Shown here: one piece after another, positions 27,018 to 34,191 of the stretch
How positions within the stretch are numbered: position 1 is the stretch's first letter
How the letters are laid out: the number at the start of each line of letters is the position of its first letter
Made by a program: the position numbers and the translations under genes
Assembly: GCA_003017785.1 (NCBI GenBank)
Contig: PYEQ01000003.1
Coordinates: forward strand, 1-35,237
Direction of reading: 5' to 3'
Source of the DNA: a filamentous cyanobacterium CCP5
GTDB lineage: Bacteria > Cyanobacteriota > Cyanobacteriia > Phormidesmidales > Phormidesmidaceae
Length of the DNA: 35,237 nucleotides
The notes under the pieces: generated by a model
What the model was told of the DNA's origin: nothing
The model's input: only the letters and a program-made list of their open reading frames with translations
Database searches by the model: none

Positions 27018-27172
27018 GGGTGCAAGGTTTAAGGTGCAAGGTATACGGTGCAAAGTGCAAGAGCGGTGCAAGGTGCGCCGTAGACCGTAGACCGTAGACC
27101 GTCAACCCTAGACCCTAAACCCTAAACCTTAAACCCTGCACCCATCCACCCATCCACCCATCTACCCGCCCC
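27018..27172. repeat. Short tandem repeat spacer (GTGCAAG, CGTAGAC, CCTAAAC and CATCCAC units)
   Basis: Consecutive blocks: GGTGCAAGGTTTAAGGTGCA type, then exact heptamers CGTAGAC (three and more), then CCTAGAC/CCTAAAC/CTTAAAC, then CATCCACC octamers. The first block and the CCTTAAACCCTGCACC part are complementary, so the spacer can fold. It resembles the short tandemly repeated repetitive sequences described in filamentous cyanobacteria. Confidence 0.88.
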
Positions 27173-27174
27173 CC

Positions 27175-28104
27175 ATGCTCTCAGTCTCCAATCTCGGCAT
27201 CACCTTTACCCAGTACGACCAGGGATTGCACCGCAAGCAGCTCACGGTCATCACCGACCTGGATTTGACCGTTCAGGCGGGAGAACTGGTAGCGGTGGTG
27301 GGCGCGAGTGGTTCGGGGAAGAGTCTTTTGGCCCATGCCCTGTTGGGGATATTGCCGGAGAACGCTCAGCTATCCGGGAAGATGGAATTTCAGGGAGCAC
27401 CGTTGACTCCAGAGCGGTGCGAGGCTTTGCGGGGTAAGGCGATCGCCCTCATTCCTCAGTCCGTCGGCTATCTGGATCCGTTGATGGCCGTGGGGCGGCA
27501 GGTGCAGCGGGTGGGACAGCTCAATGGCCTACCCGCGCGATCGGCCAGAACCCTGATGGAGCGCACCTTTGCCCGCTATGATTTGCCTGCCTATACGCCG
27601 AAGCGCTACCCGTTTCAGCTCTCGGGGGGGATGGCACGGCGAGTGCTGGTTTCGACCGCAGTCATGACGCAGGCCCAGCTCGTCATTGCCGATGAGCCGA
27701 CACCGGGACTGCACCCGGATGTCGTCACCGAAACCTTGAACCATCTGCGAGAACTGGCTCAGGAGGGACGGGGCGTGATTCTGATTACCCACGACATTGA
27801 AGCGGCATTGCAGGTGGCCGATCGCGTGGCAGTGTTCTATGCCGGCACCACCGTCGAAATCGCTGACGCCCAGGATTTCACCACAGGCAATCTGCGGCAT
27901 CCCTACACCCAAGCGCTCTGGCGATCGCTGCCTCAAAATGACTTCGTGCCGGTGCCGGGCAACCAGCCAAGCCCGGAAAGTTTGCCGTCAGGGTGTTTGT
28001 TTAGCGATCGCTGTCCCTGGGTGACAGCAGATTGCGAAGTTGCGCGTCCTGAAGCCAGGTTTGTCCGTCAAGGTTGGGTGAGGTGTATTCATGCTGAAGG
28101 GTGA
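27175..28104 (+). CDS. nikD: ABC transporter ATPase, NikD/DppD family
   Basis: A 309-residue ATPase. Walker A is GASGSGKS, the Q loop lies in IALIPQSVGYLDPLMAVGR, the ABC signature is QLSGGMARRVLVS, Walker B is LVIADEPTPGLHP and the switch histidine is in ILITHDIEAAL. The C-terminal oligopeptide/nickel-type extension has four cysteines (SGCLFSDRCPWVTADC, then WVRCIH), typical of this subfamily where it may bind an iron-sulfur cluster or metal. It overlaps the next ATPase gene by 14 bases. Confidence 0.88.
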   Translation: MLSVSNLGITFTQYDQGLHRKQLTVITDLDLTVQAGELVAVVGASGSGKSLLAHALLGILPENAQLSGKMEFQGAPLTPERCEALRGKAIALIPQSVGYLDPLMAVGRQVQRVGQLNGLPARSARTLMERTFARYDLPAYTPKRYPFQLSGGMARRVLVSTAVMTQAQLVIADEPTPGLHPDVVTETLNHLRELAQEGRGVILITHDIEAALQVADRVAVFYAGTTVEIADAQDFTTGNLRHPYTQALWRSLPQNDFVPVPGNQPSPESLPSGCLFSDRCPWVTADCEVARPEARFVRQGWVRCIHAEG

Positions 28105-28744
28105 AAATCTCTGGTTTCGCTATGGGGCTAAACTGCCGTGGGTGGTGCAAGACCAATCATTCCCGATATTACCGGGGGAAATTGTAGGCCTGATAGCTCC
28201 CTCCGGCTATGGCAAAACCACCCTTGGCAAACTGCTGGCAGGCTATCTATTGCCGACCCAAGGCCACGTCACGCTGGACGAACAACCCCTGCCCAGCCGA
28301 GGCTATTGCCCCGTACAGCTGGTCTTTCAAAATCCGGAGCTGTCGGTCAACCCCCGCTGGCGCATCGATCGGATCTTGCGGGAAGGGCACCCGCCGCAAC
28401 TGCACTACCTGGATGCCCTCGGCATTCACCCCGGCTGGATGACCCGCTACCCCCATGAGCTGAGTGGGGGAGAACTGCAAAGGGTGGCGATCGCCCGCGT
28501 TCTCAACCGCAACACCCGCTACTTGATCGCCGACGAAATGACCGCCATGCTGGATGCGAATACCCAAGCGCTCATCTGGCAGGTAATTTTAGAGTTTGTC
28601 CGTCAATATCAGGTTGGGGTGATTGCAATTAGTCATGATCAGCCTCTGCTAAAGCGAATCTGTCAGGGACATTCCATCAAGCGCTTGACCGATAGTGCCC
28701 AACTAACGGTAAACCCTGGGTTATCTCTTCCAAGACCTTTTTGA
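28091..28744 (+). CDS. nikE: ABC transporter ATPase, NikE/DppF family (short)
   Basis: A 217-residue ATPase with Walker A APSGYGKTT, Q loop VQLVFQNPELSVNPRW, signature ELSGGELQRVAIAR, Walker B YLIADEMTAMLD and switch histidine AISHDQP. It lacks the C-terminal cysteine extension, as NikE-type partners often do. Together with the preceding ATPase it would form the nucleotide-binding heterodimer. A hairpin follows four bases after the stop. Confidence 0.88.
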   Translation: MLKGENLWFRYGAKLPWVVQDQSFPILPGEIVGLIAPSGYGKTTLGKLLAGYLLPTQGHVTLDEQPLPSRGYCPVQLVFQNPELSVNPRWRIDRILREGHPPQLHYLDALGIHPGWMTRYPHELSGGELQRVAIARVLNRNTRYLIADEMTAMLDANTQALIWQVILEFVRQYQVGVIAISHDQPLLKRICQGHSIKRLTDSAQLTVNPGLSLPRPF

Positions 28745-28747
28745 ACC

Positions 28748-28782
28748 TGCAATAGGATAGGGCAATGATCCTACCTATTGCA
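28748..28782 (+). terminator. Hairpin after the nickel/peptide-type transporter operon
   Basis: TGCAATAGGATAGG pairs with CCTACCTATTGCA with one bulged base around an eight-base loop. It starts four bases after the last gene of the operon. No T tract follows, so it may terminate weakly or protect the 3' end. Confidence 0.55.
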
Positions 28783-28917
28783 GAACCGCCGAAGCCGACC
28801 CACCGCGAGATCGCGTCACCTCAACTTGCCCGGACACCACCGACAAGATCGCTGATGTGATCGACGCCATTATCAAGTGGAACACGGCTTCAGCAGAGGC
28901 ATAAAGGTCAGCTGCTT

Positions 28918-28948
28918 TGTCGTTTTCTAAGATTCCAACTGAACGACA
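28918..28948. repeat. 31-base palindromic dispersed repeat, copy 2
   Basis: Arms TGTCGTT and AACGACA around TTCTAAGATTCCAACTG, matching copy 1 at 12492-12522 in length, arms and most of the loop. Confidence 0.65.
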
Positions 28949-28989
28949 GACATCCTTGCCATCCAAGAACGATCTTCGAATGTGCTGTC

Positions 28990-29157
28990 CTAGCGAACGA
29001 CGGGTTGCTCTGCTGCCTGGTGCCCTAATTGGAGAATGTCGCTAGCGATCGCTTGAGAGGCTGTGTCAGCGATAGCGTGCCAGTCATCGTCAGTGAAGAG
29101 ATGAGCAAGCCTAGTTCCACCCGAGTTTGTGTGGAGTAACCGTGAGGGAGAGGTCAT
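28990..29157 (-). CDS. Possible small ORF (55 aa)
   Basis: An ATG at 29157 opens 55 codons (MTSPSRLLHTNSGGTRLAHL; then FTDDDWHAIADTASQAIASD; ending AAEQPVVR). The acidic helical middle looks protein-like, but no ribosome binding site stands out, the product is not recognised, and the surroundings are decayed, so a relic is equally likely. Confidence 0.3.
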   Translation of the reverse strand: MTSPSRLLHTNSGGTRLAHLFTDDDWHAIADTASQAIASDILQLGHQAAEQPVVR

Positions 29158-29246
29158 AGGAGGCAAAAGCCATGACCAAGGAACGACCTACGAAGAAAAG
29201 GACTGATTAGGAGAGAGGGCATCATTTAGGTAGGTACACGGGTGGG

Positions 29247-29411
29247 CTAACACTTGTGGAACCTCACATACTCTTGAACTTGAGCGCGCACGGTCGATGC
29301 AATTGCTCCCAATGTTGTCATAGGCCGGTTTTGCTCACAGGCTTCTTGATACAGCAGTTCTGCCATACGCTGGCCTCATTGCAGTAGTTCTCGACGTTCC
29401 TCGGGTGTCAT
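29247..29411 (-). pseudogene. Transposase N-terminal remnant, possibly ISKra4 family
   Basis: The minus strand reads MTPEERRELLQ, a TGA at 29376-29378, then GQRMAELLYQEACEQNRPMT and TLGAIASTVRAQVQEYVRF before a stop. The helical pattern with TLGAIASTVRAQVQEYV resembles the N-terminus of ISKra4-type transposases. The internal stop (tryptophan codon would restore it) and the missing catalytic part show decay. The same frame stays open further upstream to about 29505. Family assignment is tentative. Confidence 0.4.
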
Positions 29412-29488
29412 GGCAGAACTGCTCGCATTGTTGATGACAGCACTACTCTCATCTTCCTCGACAGAAAGTGACGTGCTCCCTTTTGACT

Positions 29489-29986
29489 TTAGACTGAACT
29501 CAAAATGCGTTCGCCGTTAGCTTTCCATCCCTGAATACTCGGTGGAAAACCTTGAATGTTACTGTATCCCAGCATTTGTAAAGCCATTACGCCCATGGCT
29601 GTACGATAGCCAGAGGAACAATAAAGAATGACAGGACGGTCTTTGGAGACTTTTTCCAGATTTTGCGTGAGCGATCGCAACGGAATATTGATGGCACCTG
29701 GAATATGGCCGCTCTTAAATTCTGCAGGCTCGCGCACATCAATCAACACAGCCTCTTTATCCTGGAGAAGTTTTTTTAACTCGCCAATTCGCTTCACGGT
29801 GTAGTAATTATCGGGGAGTGATTGAAGAAATTCATCTACCCCTAAAAAAGATGAGCGATTGTCAATGCTCTCTAAGGAGCTCCCGGTGGTTAGGGGATTG
29901 GCCATTGCCGCAGCATGCGGTATGCTTCCCCACCATAAACCGATGGATAGCCAGCCAATGATTAAGGTCAGCGTAATTTTCTTCAT
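29489..29986 (-). CDS. Exported rhodanese-domain protein
   Basis: About 165 residues from the ATG at 29986 (MKKITLTLIIGWLSIGLWWG, then SIPHAAAMA), a clear signal peptide; an ATG seven codons upstream would weaken it. The mature part is a single rhodanese domain: VLIDVREPAEFKSGHIPGAI, and the active-site loop YCSSGYRT with catalytic cysteine about residue 123. Rhodaneses transfer sulfane sulfur from thiosulfate or persulfide. Export to the periplasm suggests handling of external sulfur compounds. It follows the ACR3-like permease by 34 bases and is the last gene of the minus-strand island. Confidence 0.9.
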   Translation of the reverse strand: MKKITLTLIIGWLSIGLWWGSIPHAAAMANPLTTGSSLESIDNRSSFLGVDEFLQSLPDNYYTVKRIGELKKLLQDKEAVLIDVREPAEFKSGHIPGAINIPLRSLTQNLEKVSKDRPVILYCSSGYRTAMGVMALQMLGYSNIQGFPPSIQGWKANGERILSSV

Positions 29987-30020
29987 AGCTGAAATTAGGG
30001 TAATCAAACGTGGATTATGG

Positions 30021-31019
30021 CTAAGCCGACTGTTCTAGCTGGGGCGGGCTTTCAGGAATAGGGCCAAAGATGCGATCAGTAAATCGCACATACCAGGCCG
30101 CTGCCTGCACCTGAATGATATAAGCCATGGCGATAATCAAGGCGATTTCCGATCCCTGTTCTTTGCCAAAGGCGGTCATGGCGATCGCTAAGGCAATGGA
30201 CAGGTTGCGCATGACAGTGCCATACACCAGGGCGATCGCATCCCCGCGATTAAAGAACACCTTGCCCACAATCGTGCTGAGCAGAAAATTGCCGAGGTAC
30301 AAAATACCCAGAGGAATCAAAAATGACAGCAGTTCTAAGGGGTTGGCCACAATATCCTTGGCCTTGAGTGCCATGGCTACAAAGACAATGCCCAACACAC
30401 CAATGGTGGAAAAGGCGGGAAACTTTTGCTTCAGGTTTTTGTTGTACTTATCGGCCCCCACGAGCTGAATCAGTGAGATGCGGGTAACAAACCCGAGGAT
30501 CATTGGCAGAAAGACAATAATCACAATCTGCTTAAAAATGCTGGAAAGGGGAATTTCAACCACCGTTCCCATTAGCCATTTGGCATAAAACGGGGTGGCC
30601 ACGGAACCCAAAATCAGCCCAATCACGGTCATCTTGACGGCGGCGCTGAGGTTGCCTTTGGCAAAGCCCGTCCAGGAAATGGTCATGCCGCTGGTAGGCA
30701 GCAGGGAAGCCAGCAGCAGGCCCAGGGCCACCAGGGGGCGATCGCCGAAAAACACCTTGCCCATGGCAAAGGCAAAAAACGGCACCACGGCAAAGTTGAT
30801 CGCCTGAGTGACCACCTGCACCTGGGTATCGCCCCCCGACAGGACTTTTTGGATTTGCAGATTAATCATCATGGGATACACCATGAGGAATGTCAGGGGA
30901 ATGATCAGCGATTTTAGGGGAGCTGGATTCGCGATCGCTCCCACAATAATCCCCGCCACCATAAAGGCGGGAATGGACCAAACTAGATTTTTTTGAATAA
31001 AGCCCAAGACTTTCCACAT
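30021..31019 (-). CDS. ACR3/BASS-superfamily permease lacking the arsenite cysteine
   Basis: A 332-residue protein with about ten membrane helices resembling arsenic-resistance ACR3 transporters (PAPLKSLIIPLTFLMVYPMM; TVMRNLSIALAIAMTAFGKE). In ACR3 exporters the fourth helix carries an essential cysteine (P-C-T-A-M-V); here the corresponding segment is LLPTSGMTISWTGF, without cysteine, and no arsC or arsR gene is seen nearby. The neighbours are rhodaneses, DUF302/DUF2892 proteins and sulfide:quinone reductase. A sulfur oxyanion or related anion as substrate is therefore an inference worth considering; arsenite remains possible. Confidence 0.8.
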   Translation of the reverse strand: MWKVLGFIQKNLVWSIPAFMVAGIIVGAIANPAPLKSLIIPLTFLMVYPMMINLQIQKVLSGGDTQVQVVTQAINFAVVPFFAFAMGKVFFGDRPLVALGLLLASLLPTSGMTISWTGFAKGNLSAAVKMTVIGLILGSVATPFYAKWLMGTVVEIPLSSIFKQIVIIVFLPMILGFVTRISLIQLVGADKYNKNLKQKFPAFSTIGVLGIVFVAMALKAKDIVANPLELLSFLIPLGILYLGNFLLSTIVGKVFFNRGDAIALVYGTVMRNLSIALAIAMTAFGKEQGSEIALIIAMAYIIQVQAAAWYVRFTDRIFGPIPESPPQLEQSA

Positions 31020-31063
31020 GGGACGGCTCTCCTTAATCGTTGTGATGATGAATGATGGTTTGC

Positions 31064-31306
31064 TTAATCTGAAACCTCAGCGGTTTTCGCGGTGCCCTTT
31101 TGAGTGGGGAGTCCGGCTTTTTGCCAGGCCATCATGCCCCCGGTAATGTTGAATACTTGGCTAAAACCGGCTTTCACGAGTGTCTGCGCCGCGATCGGGC
31201 TGCGGTGAGAGGTCAGACAAATCAGGGCAATGGGAGTCTCTTTGGGGAGTTGTGCAAACCACTGTGGTAAGACCCAGGAGCGCAGGATGGGTACTCGGCT
31301 TCTTTT
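31064..31306 (-). pseudogene. C-terminal half of a rhodanese gene
   Basis: The minus strand encodes WVLPQWFAQLPKETPIALI, the active-site region CLTSHRSPIAAQTL and VFNITGGMMAWQKAGLPTQ, then a tail and TAA at 31066-31064. This is the second half of a rhodanese domain. No start codon or N-terminal half (IDVRE.xEF.xGH) is found in this frame; upstream DNA codes for a NifX-like protein in a different frame. A deletion fusing two genes out of frame explains it best; a frameshift error is possible. Confidence 0.7.
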
Positions 31307-31542
31307 CTGGCAAGGCGGCCAACCAATTCACGGCCCATGCCCCCGGCAATCAAGACTTGAACCTCATCCAGGGGATGGGTCGCGTAGGGCGAACTGTTGT
31401 GGAATGATTGCTCTTTGGGTAACTCTAAAAATGATTTGCCTAAAACGGCCGTTTGGTCGATGTCGTAAATCCAAAAATTTTGACATCGACCAGCATGAGG
31501 GGTGATGGTCTGTTTATCTTGACTGGCGATCGCGATTTTCAT
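31222..31542 (-). CDS. NifX/NafY-like (dinitrogenase Fe-Mo cofactor domain) protein, truncated
   Basis: The frame encodes MKIAIASQDKQTITPHAGRC through HPLDEVQVLIAGGMGRELVG, the recognisable fold of the Nitro_FeMo-Co family, small proteins that bind or carry metal clusters. After about residue 85 the sequence changes to a frame overlapping the rhodanese remnant (PSCAPGSYHSGLHNSPKRL), so the last 20 or so family residues are lost. The product of 106 residues may be non-functional. No nif genes are nearby; related proteins occur in sulfide and sulfur clusters. Confidence 0.65.
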   Translation of the reverse strand: MKIAIASQDKQTITPHAGRCQNFWIYDIDQTAVLGKSFLELPKEQSFHNSSPYATHPLDEVQVLIAGGMGRELVGRLARKEAEYPSCAPGSYHSGLHNSPKRLPLP

Positions 31543-31644
31543 AGCTGGGTTTTCTCTCTTAAGAATGTTGAGCTTCGTTCTGAATGGGTGTTGCTAAATT
31601 CATCTGATAGCAACGATAAATTCGGGTGGTTATGCAGGCGGGCT

Positions 31645-32121
31645 CTATGGGTTTCCTTGCACCACCAATACTGAGCAAGCGACATGGTGCAAGACATAAT
31701 TACTCACGCTGCCCAGGAACATCTCGGAGATCCCTCCCAGGCCTCGACGCCCTAACACAATCAAGTCGGCTTCCCATTCCTGGGCCAAGTCGCGAATCAA
31801 GGGACCTGGGTGACCCACGGCACACCGAGACTGAACCGGGATGTGCTGTTCGGTTGCTTGAGCGACATAACGTTTTAACCAGTGCCGGGTCTCGCTAAGC
31901 TTTTCCTCTAACTGGCTTTGCTGAATGTTGGCAAAGGCCCCCGACAGGTCGGTCTCCATTTCAATCGCGTCAAAGGCACCGAGCCCCAGATGAAAGTCCC
32001 AGTCCAGGGCAGTGAACAGCATCAACTGGCTATCGTTGTCCAAGGCCGTTTTGATTGCCTTGGCAAAGACATCGTCAGCCTGCTGAGAACGATCTAGAGG
32101 GACTAAGATTTTGGTGAACAT
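31645..32121 (-). CDS. Universal stress protein, UspA family
   Basis: About 158 residues from the ATG at 32121, which follows GGAAGAAT at a proper distance; an upstream in-frame start has no such site. MFTKILVPLDRSQQADDVFA opens the fold, and the nucleotide-binding signature is LGRRGLGGISEMFLGSVSNY followed by HHVACSVLVVQG. It belongs to the ATP-binding Usp type. It is distinct from the copy at 15876, sharing only the family motif. Location between petC and the NifX-like gene suggests co-expression with the sulfur genes. Confidence 0.92.
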   Translation of the reverse strand: MFTKILVPLDRSQQADDVFAKAIKTALDNDSQLMLFTALDWDFHLGLGAFDAIEMETDLSGAFANIQQSQLEEKLSETRHWLKRYVAQATEQHIPVQSRCAVGHPGPLIRDLAQEWEADLIVLGRRGLGGISEMFLGSVSNYVLHHVACSVLVVQGNP

Positions 32122-32168
32122 GGTAATTCTTCCGGTTTTCTGGGCCAAGTCAGGTGTTTGTTAAGTCC

Positions 32169-32702
32169 CTAGACCCACCAGGGCTGTTCTCCTGTCCGGG
32201 GGTCAGTTTCATTCCAGGGATAAATCCAGATGGCGTCATCTTTCACCGCCACATGCACAATCTTGAGCGGCAGAGGAGCTGGCCCTCGAACAACCTTGCC
32301 ATCGGGATCGTAGAGCGATCCATGACAAGGGCATTGAAACTGTTGAGCATTCGCATTCCAGGGAAAAGTGCAGCCCAGGTGAGTGCAGTTATCGACAATT
32401 CCCATCGGCGATAAGGAACCATCATTCTGGATGGTCAGATAGGTCGGTTCACTCGCTAAGCCCGCAATCAGGGCGCGAGTGCCAATGGGTTCAGCCAGAA
32501 TTTGACTCGCCGGAATGGGATTACCCAGTTTGTCTTTAGCGAGAATCCCGCCCCCTTCAGTCACCTCCCGAGGCGGCACAAAAAAATTGGCAATGGGGTA
32601 CAGCGCCGATCCAGCCGTGGCTGCCACCGTTGCCCCGGTCAGAAAGTTGAGCAATTGCCGTCGTGACAATGACGGGTTTTCATAAGGAATGGCATTTTCC
32701 AT
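32169..32702 (-). CDS. petC: Rieske iron-sulfur protein of cytochrome b6f type (PetC paralogue)
   Basis: A 177-residue protein. After a short N-terminus with twin arginine (LSRRQLLNFLTGATVAATAG) and one membrane helix comes the PetC region (GGILAKDKLGNPIPASQIL) and the Rieske cluster ligands in CTHLGCTFPWN and CPCHGSLYD, followed by GKVVRGPAPLPLKIVHV. It transfers electrons from plastoquinol to cytochrome f. The gene stands alone, away from petA, which in cyanobacteria normally accompanies the main petC, so this is probably an alternative PetC. Neighbouring sulfide genes suggest a form used under sulfide; that is inference. Confidence 0.92.
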   Translation of the reverse strand: MENAIPYENPSLSRRQLLNFLTGATVAATAGSALYPIANFFVPPREVTEGGGILAKDKLGNPIPASQILAEPIGTRALIAGLASEPTYLTIQNDGSLSPMGIVDNCTHLGCTFPWNANAQQFQCPCHGSLYDPDGKVVRGPAPLPLKIVHVAVKDDAIWIYPWNETDPRTGEQPWWV

Positions 32703-32705
32703 CAT

Positions 32706-33007
32706 TCAAATTCACTCCAGTTATTTTTATGACAGTGCAGAAAGAAATGGTTCGGTAGTTCTCTCAAAAACCCAGTTTTTTAGGACTCACCCAGATTGCA
32801 GCGGCGGGTTGATCCGGTAGACCCTGAAGATTGATTCAGGGTCTAAAACCAAGAAGCTACCGGGGGGTAGTCACTCTTAATCCTGGGAGCAACGACTGCA
32901 GAGGAAAGCTGCTAGGAATCCAGGTCATGAGTCAGAGGAAGCGATCGCTCACCCGGCCTGAAAATCTCCATCGCACATTTACCCCCCGTGGATAAAATCG
33001 TCGGACC
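32706..33007. other. Spacer between the DUF2892 and petC genes
   Basis: No gene is visible. It holds the hairpin at 32819-32844. A promoter for petC on the minus strand should lie between 32705 and 32815. Two short C/A-rich stretches are seen but no convincing boxes. Confidence 0.45.
32819..32844. terminator. Hairpin between the DUF2892 and petC genes
   Basis: AGACCCTGA and TCAGGGTCT form a perfect nine-base stem with an eight-base loop. It could end transcripts of the DUF2892 gene on the minus strand, but no T tract follows in that direction. Confidence 0.55.
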
Positions 33008-33223
33008 TTATGACAGGGATTGGTTGGACTTGCGAGTGTTGATGCCGAGCAACCCGTACAGGGCACAGGAACCAATCAGTCCCGTGAGCAGAGCGACACC
33101 CCCGACTACAGCTAGCCCGATGCCGAGGGCTGACCCCGCATAGGTAAACAGCCCCAGATACAGCAGAACAGCGGCGGCGATTAGGCGCAGCAAGCGATCA
33201 GTAGTACCGACATTGTTAAACAT
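33008..33223 (-). CDS. DUF2892 family small membrane protein
   Basis: Seventy-one residues from the ATG at 33223 (MFNNVGTTDRLLRLIAAAVL); an ATG eight codons upstream adds unconserved residues. The N-terminal segment MFNNVGTTDRLLR is typical of DUF2892, with two membrane helices and the motif GSCALYGLLGINT. Such domains occur alone or fused to rhodaneses (as in YgaP) and are common in sulfide-oxidation loci, possibly anchoring or moving sulfur species. Its own function is unknown. Confidence 0.85.
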   Translation of the reverse strand: MFNNVGTTDRLLRLIAAAVLLYLGLFTYAGSALGIGLAVVGGVALLTGLIGSCALYGLLGINTRKSNQSLS

Positions 33224-33355
33224 GGGATTTATCTCCAAAAAAATCAATCAAAATTGAATCCGTCAAAATGGAATCAGGTGAATGTGTGGATGTCTGGATG
33301 TTGTGAGCACCGGCTAACCGTTCAGGAACTCAACATTCAAGGACTTGGGCGAAAC

Positions 33356-33778
33356 TTAGGCCACCCCAGCCATCTCAAGTGCAGCGGCGGCAGGTAAGCG
33401 ATCGATCACAGCCTGCATCTTTGCGCTAGCTTCCAGGGCGATCGCCTTGGCCTCGGGGGTATGTACCATCAAAAACATCATCAGCGGATCAACTGCTGAG
33501 ACTTCGACGCGACCATCTTCATGCTCTTGGACCACCACATTGCAGGGGTAAAGCGCCCCGGCTTTGTCATCTGCCTGAATCATGCTGTAGGCGATGCCAG
33601 GGTGGCAAGCCCCGAGAATTTTGTAATTCCGAAAGTCTTTGCCGAGCTTTTTCTTAAAGGCGGCTTGCACATCAATTTCGGTCAGGATCCCCAGTCCTTC
33701 TTCTCGAAGGGACTCCGTCACCTGCTCTATGGCCTCTTCAAAGGAGGAATTTACAACTTTACTAAAGTGATACATCAC
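33356..33778 (-). CDS. DUF302 domain protein
   Basis: A 140-residue soluble protein. MYHFSKVVNSSFEEAIEQVT, LREEGLGILTEIDVQAAFKK, YKILGACHPGIAYSMIQAD and GALYPCNVVVQEHEDGRV are the characteristic DUF302 segments. The family has a compact alpha-beta fold, an unknown activity, and is repeatedly found beside sulfur-oxidation and heavy-metal genes. Two conserved cysteines (in GACHPG and YPCNV) could act in redox or binding. It is divergent from sqr. Confidence 0.9.
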   Translation of the reverse strand: MMYHFSKVVNSSFEEAIEQVTESLREEGLGILTEIDVQAAFKKKLGKDFRNYKILGACHPGIAYSMIQADDKAGALYPCNVVVQEHEDGRVEVSAVDPLMMFLMVHTPEAKAIALEASAKMQAVIDRLPAAAALEMAGVA

Positions 33779-34191
33779 TCATGACTCCGTTTGTTTCATA
33801 GTTCGAGTCAGGGAAACTGCCTATCAATCAGGCGACAAAGATCGCCTTCAGACATAGACAGACCCTCGATTAACCAATCATCTGTTCATTGTATGACCAG
33901 ATAGTAATATAGTAACTCAATAGCTCTTTGCTTTTGGCTGACCGGCGAGAAAGCAATCTTCAGGAAAGGTGCATAGATTTTAGTCTATTTATGACATTAT
34001 ATAACTACTTAGTAGTATGGTTTAGTAAGAGGTGTCTGGTTGCCCTCAAAGGAAGCGGCTCATCACTTCCTCGAATTGTTGACTTATCGTCCGATGGGCC
34101 GGCGCTCAGGTGTTTAGAGAGTGGAATGTCCCCAGGGGATGAAGCAACACCTATAAAAAGTCCGAATAACAATAGAGGATGCAAGCACGCT
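33779..34191. promoter_or_regulatory. Divergent control region between the DUF302 gene and sqr
   Basis: An AT-rich stretch of 413 bases without a gene. Two palindromes lie in the centre: ATAGATTTTAGTCTAT at 33973-33988 (five-base arms) and ACTACTTAGTAGT at 34004-34016 (five-base arms), spaced about 30 bases. Such AT-rich inverted repeats resemble ArsR-family operators; no regulator gene lies within the window. The sqr mRNA leader would be long if transcription starts near the palindromes. AGAGGA at 34173-34178 is a weak ribosome binding candidate for sqr. Confidence 0.55.

Larger units (their letters stand above)
28783..29488. other. Decayed spacer between the ABC operon and the rhodanese gene
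   Basis: Apart from the entries listed separately (palindromic repeat, 55-codon ORF, transposase remnant), the plus strand around 28845-28904 encodes a protein-like tail (DKIADVIDAIIKWNTASAEA, stop) without an upstream gene. The region looks like accumulated relics with no clear intact gene. Confidence 0.45.

Noticed and set aside
26223-27032. 269-codon frame overlapping the second permease gene
   Set aside because: Shifted-frame shadow with proline/arginine bias; the permease motifs are in the other frame.
28775-28966. Minus-strand 63-codon ORF
   Set aside because: It contains the 31-base palindrome and terminator region; a relic on the plus strand is as likely, so neither was called a gene.
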